A DNA stretch of 64,000 bases from Hetaerina americana (Eukaryota; Arthropoda; Insecta; Odonata; Calopterygidae), in assembly GCA_022747635.1 (NCBI GenBank), contig JAKTNV010000003.1, positions 14,502,911 to 14,566,910 on the forward strand, in the 5' to 3' direction. How positions within the stretch are numbered: the stretch's first letter is position 1; the number at the start of each line of letters is the position of its first letter. This document shows, piece by piece, positions 1 through 12,216 of the stretch. The translations under genes and the position numbers were made by a program. Under the pieces are notes generated by a model. That model saw only the letters and a program-made list of their open reading frames with translations, made no database searches and was not told where the DNA came from.

Positions 1-479
1 TTTTTCCCACAAATTGATCAATGGCTTCATCGTAAATACGCTTTCAAATTTCAAGGCCGGGGAAGGCGATATATTTATTGGTAATGACTATCTAAAAAGA
101 AATCCCCCATTAGAATATCTAGGACAGGTGCGTCATCAAAAAACAAACATCGAACTATTAAACGTATTTCAAAATAGCAAATATTTGATTTACAGGAGGA
201 GTGAGAAGAGAAAAACAGTTTTTTAAAAATCTATTAAGTGTATTAAGAGAAATTTGCCGTCGAATTGAACACAAATACTTCACTGATGTTGAAGTGCATC
301 GAGAACTCTAGTACAGTTATTCCTAAGGAATTCACCAAGAATCAAGAGGGTCTTGGCTAATGTAAATGAGAATAAAAATGCGGAAGGCCATTGCCGGTGC
401 TTCGAAAGAGATCCTAATTGCCAGACCATAAAGTATGCGAATTTTAACACAATCATTTGACTGATTCAAAGAAAAACAG
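1..479. other. No recognisable gene
   Basis: AT-rich sequence. An open frame of 70 codons at 14-226 (+) shows no domain I recognise, and no splice-like ends flank it. I see no repeat family here. Confidence 0.5.
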
Positions 480-560
480 GAAATGTCGCGACAATTTATT
501 CATCGGAGTCATCCGCACACATGTGCATAGAAATGCGAGAATTAAGCAGCATAAAAACAT
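480..560 (-). repeat. Decayed body of SINE family B
   Basis: This stretch keeps the order of blocks found in the better copies at 20.4 and 49.4 kb: a TCGCGACA-like block, then TCATCCG, then ATGTGCATA and a following ATGC motif. The tRNA-derived head is not recognisable, so this is an old or truncated copy. Orientation is inferred from the better copies, whose tRNA promoter boxes lie on the minus strand in the same arrangement. Confidence 0.4.
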
Positions 561-3500
561 TCAACCACGGCGAATAATACTTGCGCGGTGAAATTCCTGC
601 ATTTTCATTCTTTCTTCTTGTCTGGATCAACTTACGATGCTATTGGCCTTCATAAATATCAATTTTTCCATTATTAATTTCGTAAATTTGGGTTAATTCG
701 ATTTGAAGCATTTCCACTGTCGTACGTCAATAAGCTTTGTCTGACCATTGCCTTTCAATATTTTCACAAATATACAAAATCTAGCAAATGACTCGACATT
801 AAAAACAACCTCTACAATCACTTTAGTATCCAATAAAATAATAATAGCATTTATGAGTATAAATGACAATTATTCTTCTACATTAGACAGAACAGACACT
901 GCATGGACTCTCAATTGCCCTCTTACTAGATTCTGAAGCAAATTAGCCTTTTATTTGCTCACAATGGATGACATGAACATCTCCAAAGCTCCTGTGTTCA
1001 CGGATGAAAATTCTCCGTAAAACTTGGGTTGGTAAGGTGTTTCCAAATGATATATGTTGATAGCCACAGCATGATTCAATTCATCACACATAATGCGTAG
1101 TTCAGCGATCGATTTTGTTTAATTACTTAGTAGGTTACAATTAATTTCAAGCTATATCATGCCTTTAAATTTTTATATTTCTGGTATTTTATGGACTGTA
1201 TTTATTTCGGAAATTGGATCCGAAGCTAAAAAATGGAAATCGGGATATTGATGCGATTGCTTCATTTGCTATCAGATAAGCTTTTCTCACGGAGGAGCGA
1301 ACGAGGTATCTAACTAAAAAGGCAAAAAATACTAAAATTGGCAACAATATGTGGACCTTGCGCGATAATTGGAAAATAATTCATTTTTCCCCCATTTTCT
1401 CTTCATTAGGCCCGACATTCCATACCACTGCCATGTACGTGTAGGTAAAGTTCTCATATGGGTATACCAAACAATATATTATAATATTTCAATATAAATT
1501 ATAGAAAATATAACAGTTTTATACCATGCAATTTATGCCAGGGTATTTTTCGAGTTAAAATTACTTGTTTGATGGCGGATAGCAGTGTTGTTTGAATTAT
1601 CAGGCTAAGAAGTTAAAGGAGCATTTAATGTTTTCACATAATTTATTCTCTCTCGCTTTAATAACATGTAAATATCATACCTTGGGTTTCTGGATCGAAT
1701 CCACAAAATTCTTAAGAATCTTATCGTCTTTTACGTAATAAATCGTCTACAATAATTTTATATGAGTATGTTGCGTATTTATTTAATTGCACTTTGAAAA
1801 TTTTCCGACACCTTCATTGGTACAGTTACTATACTTCTAGGTACATTTGAAACATTTAATTCTTCTCCAACTAAATAAAGATTTGATATTATTAATATAA
1901 ATAATTATTGTTCATTATGCATAAACGTTCCACTTTTCATGTGGATATAGGATAGTTTTAGCAAGCTCCTAACCTTCAAGCATTTTAATTCCAGGTTTTT
2001 CCATCACTAGTCAGTAACGGGCATGTGTTACATTTCTGGTTAACATCTTCTGGGACACGATGAGGAAAAGACTTTGGCCGATAAACTAAATGTAAAACTT
2101 CACCCGATATAAGAGGCACTATCTTTGTACAAGGTGAGATTCACCCTCACCTCACGATTAAACCGACGGACTCATGACCAATCATTGTTATGCCTCAATG
2201 AATAGAGAATATCTTAATAATGACGCCCTTCTTTGAGTAGACGATCATCACATCATATTTGAATATAGCCGAGCAGGGAAACCGAAAAAAGATTACTAGG
2301 TCGTAGATCGCAAGGTATTACTGGAGAAATCGATCCTAATCTCTTTAATCCGCCGCTCCCTAAAACAGATAAAAATGCGAGGCTCCGGGAACTCCCGTGA
2401 GATTCATCACCTGGATGAGAATTAGATATATTATACCTGCAGGTAGGTAAGATTCACGCTTCTATACCTCTAGACAAAAGCCAGAGCTGGATAGGCCATT
2501 GGGGAGCGGAGAGTAAGGAGAGTTGGGACGGTGAAGGGAGGTTTGACGGGCAGGGACGGTTGTTGAGGGGGGGTTCCGGCATGGAGGAGAGGAGGGGGTG
2601 CATTCATCTCGTTCGCGCCGTGGTGGATGTTGGCCGAGGCAGGAGGTCTTTACCTCGCCCCGAGGAGCAGCACATAGACAACCGTAATCCCCCCGCGGTA
2701 CAAACAACAGGCATTATAACCACAGGGCGCTTAATCTTCCGTTATTAATTACGCGGAAATCGCACGCGAGGCGCATTGAGCGCCTGCACGAGCGTGCGCG
2801 ACCCGGGCACTCTAGACGTTGTTCGCGCCCGGTTACAAATGCCTCAGTTGTCCTGCCTGCTTCCTCCGAGGATGTGCGGGACTACTAGCCCCGCACGCGA
2901 AATCATAAGTGCGAATACCGCATCTGCTAATCGAAGTTGATGGGGACATTACGAGCTGACGCGTGACTTTCGTCTTACGATGCACTGTTCCAAATTCTCG
3001 AATAGTTCCCTATGAAATTATAAACATATAATAATAATAGTAAAATATATTTATTAACGCCTCTACTCCCTATAAAACTCAATACATGCTCGCCCAGTTA
3101 TAAGTTGAGCTTTCGAATTTGAAAGAAGAATGTGGTTTTCGGTGTGCTCTACCACTTCTTTAACTGCACACGGCATCTGAGGTGTTTTCTGCACACATTA
3201 GTCGGCTTCGATATCAACAAAAATTACACTCTAATCTGTTTCAGGTTATAAGTCCCGGTGAATCAAGTGAAAAGCCAAACAGACAATTTAAACGTTAACT
3301 AGCATGAATTGATGATTACGGGGGGAACCAATATTTGGATACGATTAGTTAAATCGGCAAGACCACTTAAAGATGATCAAGATTTCTCCTAGAAAAAGAC
3401 GCTTAAGTACTTGCCCTTATACGTATACCTCTGAAGCGGAGGTGCGAAGTCGTAAATCGCTAAAACTTCCACAGAAAAATTAACTGTTATGGCGATAATT

Positions 3501-4671
3501 TACTTGGGTAATCGTTGTTATATAGGTCTTCTCTAAAAAAACGTTTGTTATGCTTAATGTGCTGAGAAAAGAATTGACTTTAGGTACGAGAACGAAATTA
3601 ATTTAACCGATGTTCTGCTCATTGAACCAATTGTAGTCTTCCATTGATGGATGTCGTTGGATGACTGGGGATAGGGATGGAGGAACACGTAAAAAGGCCG
3701 GGACGGGTCGAGGACGAGCGCAGGTCCCTCGGGCTGTCAATCACTTGATCTCCTAGCAAGATTTCTATGAATGAAAGCCGCGCCAATAAATAGACAATTG
3801 GTTTTTCTCCCTCCCACGTTACTCTATATTTGTGTACGTTCCTGACGAGGGCATTCATGCCGCCTTTTCACCGAGTTAAACAAGAATTCCTCTGTCGGAT
3901 CAGTATAGTCAAAAGAAACAAAAATTAACGAAGTGTATCCGAGAGACCATCCACTAGAACTCCGACTCGATCCGAAGGAGAGGTGGATGACCTCTCCGAA
4001 TTCCTCGACCGACGAACGTGTTGAGCATCGACGTTTACATTTTCAAGCTTTCATTTCATTTGTCTAGTATCCAGTCTCAAGAGTCAGCAGAGCAGCCACC
4101 TTTGTGTACACATGTATCGTGAAACATCAAAAGGGTGAAATATTAACAGAGGATGGAATGATGGCACATCATTAGACGCGCACTCAAGGCGACAACTTTC
4201 CATGGTAACGAGGTGAACATCTTCCTTATTATATCCATCTCTCTAGACGCTGGTCTCCTTTGAAAACTTCCGAGGCTCAATGAGGAATTCAGAGAGCGGA
4301 AGTTCCTCGATAAAAGAGTCGGTAGATATCACGTGCTATTTGAAGAGGAACCGGAAGAAAATAAATCTTTCATAATTCTTGAATTGTGTAATCATACAGA
4401 TTTGCTTCCATTTCATTTGGTTTTCCTTATTTTTAATCAACTTACACATTTCTTTAAAAAACGCATCAATGCATATTTTTAAAAAGATTATTTCACTTGT
4501 GGACACAAATAGCTACGTTCCAACTGTACTATATTGCAGTCACTTTATGACTCAAAGTATGGTGCCTTTATAAGCTTGAGGGCAAAATTTAATATTGCTC
4601 CTAATTTACTAGTTTCAGGCGTGATGTGGTGGAATTCGAACACAATAAAGAGCATGTAGTAACAATTTTCT
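561..4671. other. Gene-free region, CpG-rich near 2.75-2.96 kb
   Basis: Mostly AT-rich sequence without a recognisable coding region. A G-rich, CpG-containing part runs from about 2,500 to 2,960, densest at 2,750-2,900. It could be an unmethylated regulatory island, but no TATA/initiator pair or exon stands out. The short open frames at 2.46-2.75 and 3.62-3.86 kb resemble no known protein. Confidence 0.45.
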
Positions 4672-4694
4672 ATTATATATATATATATATATAT
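4672..4694. repeat. (TA)n microsatellite, short
   Basis: An uninterrupted alternating TA run. It forms the left border of the fold-back module at 4,725-4,882, which has a longer TA tract on its other side. Confidence 0.9.
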
Positions 4695-4724
4695 TGGTCA
4701 AAGTAACACCGAAGTTTTGGATAA

Positions 4725-4882
4725 AAAACTTGGACAGGAACAAACAATATGAAAACACGTAAAAAGAACACTCACACGTTATTTATTATTAATTTCGACG
4801 GAATTTACCTCCGTCTATGAAGAAATAACGTGTGAGTGCTCTTTTTATGTGTTCTTTTATTGTTTGTTGCTGCCCAAGTTTT
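4725..4882. repeat. Imperfect 60-bp fold-back derived from a PLE 3' end
   Basis: Two arms of about 60 bp, 4,725-4,784 and 4,823-4,882, are inverted copies with a few mismatches. They are separated by a 38-nt loop that itself holds a 6-bp hairpin (GACGGA at 4,797, TCCGTC at 4,810). On the minus strand the order is hairpin, CGAAA, then GTGAGTGTTC followed by a T-rich stretch and GTGTTTTC. This is the order also seen at 17.6 kb and downstream of the Penelope-like coding fragment at 42.6 kb. I therefore read it as a Penelope-type 3' end that became an inverted repeat, flanked by TA tracts. Confidence 0.65.
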
Positions 4883-4885
4883 ATA

Positions 4886-4964
4886 TGTGTGTGTGTGTAT
4901 GTGTGTATATGTATGTATGTATGCGTGTATATATGTATATTTATATATGTATATATATATATTT

Positions 4965-5018
<54 letters not shown>
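4886..5018. repeat. TG/TA mixed then pure (TA)n microsatellite
   Basis: A TG-rich stretch grades into TATG and then into a long pure TA run (about 4,970-5,018). Short overlapping tyrosine/isoleucine-rich reading frames across it are artefacts of the repeat. Confidence 0.9.
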
Positions 5019-5020
<2 letters not shown>

Positions 5021-6087
5021 GGAAAAGTGTTACTATCAGCTGTTTATCATTGCTCGTAATGTTTAGCATTTCGATTTATTGTTGAAGAAAACACGATACC
5101 ACGTTTTAAGAGTAATGCTTCATCATAAATATTACCTAAGAAAGAACGGACGTTACACTAATATTGCAAATGTGCACGTTACGGCGAAATAACGTGTAGC
5201 AATGTACTCGGTTTTACTTCACCTACCTGTAAAATTGTTCAATTAATCTCCCTCACTTCCTGAACAAAGCTCTTGACCAGCTCATTTTGTCGGAATGTTT
5301 GGCGCAAAAATGGAAGCATTTAGAATCCGCCCTTTTCCGTGTAAACGTTTCAACGAGATTTCCAACAAACCTGGAGCGTGACCTATTAATGAGATCACTT
5401 TTACTGAATAAATTAAAGAGGAGGAGTCACTCAGATTTATGACAAAAGAAAATCCATCATCATAAGAGTAGGGACATATTTTCAAATGCACAAAACAATG
5501 TGGCGAGAATGGTTATATTCCCGGAAAATGATTACCCGTTTCAAAAGGATGGACTTCCGAGAGACCTGACCTGACTAGACGTGACTTCCGTCACAAACAA
5601 AAATCTGACCGTCGGACAGAGTTAAACTGTGGTTTTGCTGGGAAGCGCGCCAAGTCATGGACCACTATCTCTTGCCGACCGAGTTATGCGATAAACGCTA
5701 TGCTATGATACCTTGGAAATGGGATTAGTTATTTCCCAGAAGTCATCCCCCGCCCCGTGACTTCAACCAAGAAAGGGAAATGGAAAGAGATAATAGAACT
5801 TCCTAAAACCTTTGTTTTTGGCATAAATATAGCACATTCGCACTTTGAAAAGATTATCAATAAAAGGAATTTGAATTTAAAAAAAAGGACGATAACACAA
5901 TTTCAAACTATGCATGACACGAGCTCTGGCTTTCATTTTTCCTCCACATCGATGACATATTCATTTCGAGATACATTACTCTGAAACTATTTGGTAGGCA
6001 TTACACTCCGTGTTGTTTTTATTTGGATCTGCCCTGAGACCCACAAACTTTGGCCAGCTGCGCTTCTTCTTAACGAAATATACAAAA
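5019..6087. other. No recognisable gene
   Basis: AT-rich sequence with no conserved protein signature, RNA gene or clear repeat. Confidence 0.5.
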
Positions 6088-6358
6088 ACCATAAACACAG
6101 TAATCAACCCGACGGTCGCTTTGGTAGGTGATAGTAGAGTTCGCCCAGTTCAGCCGAACGGAGTGTCAAATTCACTCATCAGGGTAGGGGGGCCAGTTCC
6201 TTTCCCTGTGCCGGTTATGGTTTCCCAGAAAGATCTGGTACCCGAAAAATCACCTGACTTGGATGGATCTGCAGGTGCCCTGAAAGGCTTGCCCAGGAAT
6301 CGAACCCGGCCCCTCCGATCAGTAGCCAAACGCTCTACCCCTGGACTACCGCGGCCCA
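6088..6358 (-). repeat. tRNA-derived SINE, family A copy 1
   Basis: On the minus strand a tRNA-like head carries a matching A box (TAGTCCAGGGG) and B box (GGTTCGATTCC), the internal RNA polymerase III promoter of tRNA-derived SINEs. The body then contains CAGATCTTTCTGG, ACAGGGAAAGGAACT and CCTGATGAGTGAATTT. The same blocks recur in the same order at 26.95-27.21 kb, which shows that this is a dispersed repeat and not a tRNA gene. The acceptor arms of the head do not pair over seven bases. Confidence 0.75.
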
Positions 6359-6364
6359 ATTAAC

Positions 6365-8227
6365 GAAAGATATAGTATGCTGGTTCTAGCTTAAAAGTAC
6401 AATTATAAATATAATCTGTCTTGCTATACCTCAAAGTACATGGGCCTTGATCAGAAATTGCTGATATTAAATAATAGCTTAGAGATTCTCAAAAATGTTG
6501 TAAAAGGAACAGTTGGGAAGGGTCTCCGTCGCTGCTTTAAGAGAGCTTCAAGGTTTTATATGCTTCATTCAATGGAAAGGGTAGAAATAAGCTCGCGGGA
6601 AACTAAAAATGATATTGGGTGAAATATGCATGCCGTTTGGTTTCGCTCTCTTCCCAAATCAGTCTTTTAATTCTATCCCATTGGTAAACACTGAAATTTC
6701 CCTCAAGTATTATAAAGGGAAATATGATGTATCTATAGCTATATAATGTAAGTTGCGTAATACGAGCATAATTTAAGCATAATAGTAATGTAAGTATTAT
6801 ACAATGGAAGTATCTATTGTCCTTCGTAATCAGGAGTGCATCGTTTCACTGGAAATTTTTTTGGAATTCGGTTTCTTCTGCATTTAATGATTTGCCTAAG
6901 CAGATTTCCACTGTGACTCACTAAAAATAAGTCATTGGAACGTTTAGAAAATTTGATAGATTACTCCAATATTTTCTTCATTTCTCAACATGATGTGTCA
7001 AACCTGGATGCACTCAAAGCAAGGCCAAAGGTGGAAATCAGCATAGTTTGCTGCCCGCTAATTTCTTCGAACAATAATGTTTCTCTCGTAATATCTTCGA
7101 TACGTTTTTTGAAATGATTTTGCCCTTTTTAATGCGAATAATTAGGTTTTCCTCTCGTTACCCTCGTAGGAAGAACAAGGGTTATCCAAAACCACCCAGG
7201 TGAGAAAATGGTCCGTTTGAAAGGTGACTTAGAGGCGGCTGAAGAAAAGGGCCCTACAAATTAAAAGAGATTCCCTCACTTGAAAAGTCGTAATCCAATA
7301 AAAAAAACTTCTAAGGAATGCAGTTTTTTTGCAATCGGTCACCACAGATAAAGATGGCGGAACTGTCGATAGATGCCACGCACACGACCCACCCGTACTT
7401 TCTTCGCCTTTTTGGATACCTCTACGTCTCCCTTCTCTCTTGAAAGTGCAACATTCATGCGCGAACCACGCAAAACATTCTAACTTTGTGCACGTCGCGC
7501 GCGTGAACGCTCCGTGGGCGCCGACCGCAAGGAGTTCGTTTGTCCCTCGGACGGATTGACGTAAAGACGTCATCACTTCCGCGGATGCGGTCGCGAATGT
7601 CCCTCACCGCGGCCAATCCCCCTTCCAATACCTGATATCGAGAATGACGAAGAACTGAAGAGAACGGAAGAAAAATATATTAACACCGGAAATTTGACAC
7701 TGAAGGAGAATCCAGCTTCCGTACTCCGAGCTCATGCACTTCATGCTCTGCACTACCCGCAAGATGTTTTTTCAAGTATGTACTTGCCGACAGCTTCCCA
7801 GGCGATTTGGTTGAAAGAGACTTCTTACAGTTAACTCGGGCGTAGTCATTAATGTTCTGGATTTGAAAAGCCACTGTACGCGTAAAAACCACTTTACATG
7901 AAAACGACCGGAGAGAAATATTGTTTCAACCGAAGAAAATCAATTCCCAACACCCTGTTAACTTACATGTAGAGGTACCTGTATATTCGCATTACTGCAG
8001 CCGAGGGCTTGGAGACCTATAAGACAGTCACCAGTACTCTTTGGGGCAGAATAAACGATTGATTTACTTTTTCACGCACGTAAAAATAGTCATCGACTCA
8101 GAGATATGATTGGAGGGGTTTGTGAAATCACTTATTCAGGTTAGGCGATCCATACACTTTCCGTGCGCCATCTCCTACGGTTGGGGTTTTCAAGTAAGCG
8201 TGCTTAAATGGATGTTATGTGAATGAA
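6365..8227. other. No recognisable gene
   Basis: AT-rich to mixed sequence. Open frames of up to 115 codons near 7.2-7.6 kb are compatible with chance and resemble nothing I know. A vague similarity to the SINE A body at about 8,110-8,195 is too weak to call. Confidence 0.45.
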
Positions 8228-8345
8228 TTATTATTGTTTTTGGTATAATACCGGTTAGATTAGATTTTGGATGGACACACCCTAAACGGTTGTACCAAAA
8301 TACATTTACTTGCCTCTCCTAACAAAAAGCAAAACCTGAAATCGG
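8228..8345 (-). repeat. LINE 3' tail fragment
   Basis: Read on the minus strand this is the terminal part of the LINE family seen more fully at 37.3 and 38.0 kb: a GATTTCAGGTT-like start, TTGTTAGGAGAGGCAAGTAA, then GTGTCCATCCAAAA and AACCGGTA, ending in an ATAATA-rich tail. Only the 3' untranslated end is present, as expected of a strongly 5'-truncated insertion. Confidence 0.7.
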
Positions 8346-8628
8346 GCACTAAAGTTCGTCCATCTTCAATTCCGAATGCTTCTTCCTTAAATGAATTAAT
8401 GCATTTAATTAAATATATAGACCACATTAAAGTACCCGGAGATTCGAAGAAGTTTTTCTTAAATCGCGGAATTAAAGAATGGGTTAAGTTGACCGGGACA
8501 TAATAAGGTCTTATTATGAAGGCCCAACCAGTTTCTATGAAAAAGTTGAGATGAAAGTGCAAGTCTTCTTTGAAATAATTTTTCCTACATTCCTTTGCAT
8601 TAACAAATTAATTGTCTATACGTCTTGT

Positions 8629-8688
8629 ATTTGTTTCACATCTTGTGCCTTGCACGCGCGATTACGTGCAAGGTACGATGAAACAAAT
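8629..8688. repeat. Bipartite inverted repeat (hairpin)
   Basis: The outer arms ATTTGTTTCA (8,629) and TGAAACAAAT (8,679) and the inner arms CCTTGCACG (8,648) and CGTGCAAGG (8,665) are each perfectly complementary. A 9-nt and a 5-nt internal loop separate them and the terminal loop is 8 nt. It could be the core of a small fold-back or an RNA hairpin. Confidence 0.8.
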
Positions 8689-11600
8689 ATGCTTTTGACG
8701 ATTTTGCTATCAGAAAGTTTCCTAAAACTGCAGATATTTCAATAATTAAAAAGACAAAACGTGAGAGTATTTTCCACGCACTGGCTCGCTGATTTCTAGA
8801 TGGGCATGCACGTTCTCCGTTTGCTACAACAAAAATGTTCCAAAAAAGTTCAATCAAGAGACGGAAAGCCATGGGAGGAGATAGAGCTAAAGGGAAAAAG
8901 GGAGGGGAAAGATGATGGGGGAGCGAAAGAGAGAGAGACGGAGGTCCGTCTTCCCGATCGAAGTGATTGGCCACGTAATGGCCGGCCGGCTATGGCTGCC
9001 TATCCCTCGAGGCGGATCTCAAGCCACACGGGGCGCTATAACAGCAGCAAGCAGCACTGGGGGTGACTGTACGTATCTCTAAGAATTCTAATGCGTTAAC
9101 GGTGAAGATAACGAGTTGGCCCCGGGATGAGTTGAGGGGAGCATTTAGAAAATGAAAGACCGTAGGCGGGAGCGAGGAAAGGGCTCCATCCCGTTGGGTA
9201 GATGGGATGCCCTAGGAGCCTCTCGATTATTATTCAGTCACTCTTTGAGAGTTTCATTTTTGGAATTTTTTAGGGCATATATATATGTATGTGCGGGTTC
9301 AAACACGAAGAAAAAGTAAACGAATTCGGGTTCTATTGGAGACAGTGTCCACATTTATTCAACAAAAGTAATTTTATGACCGTGGAATGCTCTGAGCTCG
9401 TATTCTTCCAAATCTCCGAAACGTCTTTCCCTTATCCTACATATGTATACTTCAGAAATATGAAATAATTTTACAGACGTAACGTTGCCTACACCGATAC
9501 CTATTGCATCATATTCCTCCGAATCAATCCCGAACAATTGATTTTTTTAAACTATGACACTGCAACATTTTTCCGGCCCGACATCAAACAATGCAGAGAG
9601 GACATTTGCGACTTCTGTTCATCATTATGTACAAGTATTTGGCACAGTTTCAGGTAATAGCAATGGGGAATTTTTTTTTCTCCTCATGCTCATCTAGGAA
9701 TAGAAGTAACCAAATGATGGATATCGGTCGTTTAACTACAAATACTAAGATTTCTGTCGTAAAATAAAGTTTCCCCACGCTGAAATTCGAACCGAATTTT
9801 TATTCTAGCATACAACCTCCTCCCAGAAGGTTGAAAAAGAGATTGTGCATCAGATTTTTCAAAGAAAAGGCGCATGACTAAAGAATGAGCTGCAAAATAT
9901 TACTGAAAACAGCCGTCATGTCATTCAAATATGTGCTGTCAATACCATAATGAACCATTCTGGGAAAACGTTTCATTCCCCGTGGTTCTTACTGAACAAG
10001 GTCTTAACTACAGGGATAAATGCAAATATGGGTGGATGTAAGTACCGTGAACTATCGGCAAGGAAAAGGCCGAACCTCTGAACGGACCCGAGAGGAATAA
10101 ATGAATACGAATATATCATATCGTCTTACGATAACGAATAAATGAAGAGCTTGTAGAATAGATCACTTCAATAACGAATTAGAATGAATGATGGGATCTC
10201 AGAGCTGCGGTGACGGGTCTGGGGCTATGGAATCCCAGATACTCCGAGCGTCGCTTCATGTGGAGAATGGATAAGAAAGCCGAGTCCTCATCAATCGCGA
10301 TGGATCCCACGTCAATCCTCTAATAATGAAACCTCGTGGGTGGTATTACATTGATATGACACTGGCTTTCAAGGAATGCTTGATATGTAAGCTGAAAGAA
10401 GATACAACAAGTAATATTTAACTTATTTAACGAACGCCATCGTACTTTTTGGTCGCCTGAGTGATTAAAAGCCGTTGTTGTTGCGTGTTCCATTTTGTGC
10501 GTACCGTCCACCGATTCGTTTTCCGTATTAACAGAGAGGAAAGACGAAATATAGAAGACTGAGCTATAATACCCACTCTTTAACTTTTACGAACTTTTCC
10601 TTTCGAAGGGTGATCAAAATCACCAACCATTTGACTCCTTCCCTTCACCATTCCTTGCACGTTTTCAGAGTTTAGTTCACTACGAACACTTTTATTGGTG
10701 GTTAGGTGGCACACAAACATTTTTATTGGTGCGCTTTAATGTGCTCGGGGTGAAGAGAGGGGGGGGGGATGAGGAAAAACCCGAAAAGATGAGGCTGCTC
10801 CTTCCACAATGGAAAACCTACAGCTTATCCGCCATTTCAATTCAGGAGTTTTCATATCCGTGGTACTCCATGCACATTTAGAGTTTACTCCGCATGGCTC
10901 TCATCTTCTACTCAGAAACGCAACAAAACTAAAAAAAAAGATAGCAGATTTGATGGAATTCGCGGGAACACGACATAGCCCAGACAACACAGACCTTCAG
11001 AATAAATGCGACAAGGTGTGACACTCATTAAAGAACCTCTCGCGAGAGGAACTCAAACGCTTGTCCCCAAGTGGCACCAACGCGGGATAAGAACCATTCA
11101 ACCCACAGGGAATAATTACTTGCAAAGAGCAAAGGGTCTCGGTATTATTGACAACCATTTGCATGCATACAGGCAGATAGACTTGGACACGGCGGCCACG
11201 CGACCTCGAAGAAGAGCAGGGATGGGTGAAGGCGAGGTTTATCTCTTGCATAAATGGGAAGGATATCTTTTTGGCAATGATGATGTTGAAAATGTTTTAT
11301 TAGCCCCATCGTATTACGGTAGGAGATCTCATGGAAATAAATTTAGAGGGAGCTTAATTGCAGAACAGATATATTTAAGATGCCATTTTTCTCACGAACG
11401 ATAAGGGATCAGAATAAAACGTTTGCCCGACCTCGCTAGGAGGGAAAGGTGCTTTGGGTCAAAGTTTGTCTGGTGCGTGATCATTCCCTACCACACACCC
11501 TAGTAATGGCTCGCAGGGTACTAAATGTATAAATAAAAAGCGAGCATGCTGCGCCAGCCCGAACCGAATGTAACGCGCGACGGAATGGCCTATGAAAACT

Positions 11601-12177
11601 GCACTCCATCGCTATGGTATCCAACGGAATTGTGAGGGGGGGAAAGAAAAGAGTAAGCGGGGGGAGAGAGAGAGGTGATTATGATTGAGGAGCGTGGCTC
11701 CTCGGCCTTGGACGGGCCAATCGAGTCCCTCGACAGGTGCGTCAACCGTGGCAGACAGCGTGGCGATAAACCAATTACACCGGTTACCATGAAGACGCTC
11801 ACGCCGGGCAGTCCCGCGAGGAGAGAACGCACTTTGAAAGGCTCCGCTTGCCTTATCAGTCAATATAAAAGAAATGCCCGCGCATTTCTAATCAATTACT
11901 TTAGGTTATTATGAGTGCGAGATGGAAATGTAGAGCAACATTTCTCCACATATATATTTGTCATTTCATTCGTAAAGAGCGTTCAATCTTTAATTTTTTT
12001 TCCAAATTTAAAATCAACAAAAAGTTTATAAAATGATCGCGATCGACTAACTCCTCGAGCTCACGCAAAGATTATCCCGTGGAGCAACAAATATCGACTA
12101 AAGTTCGACGGTCAAATTATTGGCGAGAAAAATTGTCTCCCTAAGTCTCTCCGTTCTCAAATTTTCTCCGTTCAACC

Positions 12178-12216
12178 CTTTATACATTTAATTCTCCTTT
12201 ATACATTTATTTCTCC
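12178..12216. repeat. Two-copy 19-bp tandem duplication
   Basis: The unit CTTTATACATTTAATTCTC occurs twice in a row with one or two differences. A simple local duplication. Confidence 0.75.

Noticed and set aside
14..226. 70-codon open frame near the left edge
   Set aside because: A vague resemblance to sulfotransferase-type sequence (GDIFI) disappears on closer reading; no PKSGTTW-like motif and no splice-like ends.
6285..6358. tRNA gene
   Set aside because: A and B boxes are good, but the acceptor stem does not pair and the sequence continues into a repeated body; it is a SINE head. The heads at 27.2, 36.9 and 49.45 kb are rejected as tRNA genes for the same reason.
8110..8200. Third full copy of SINE A
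   Set aside because: Only short scattered similarity (TCACTTATTCAGG, CTTTCCGTGCGCC) to the body; not above what chance could give.
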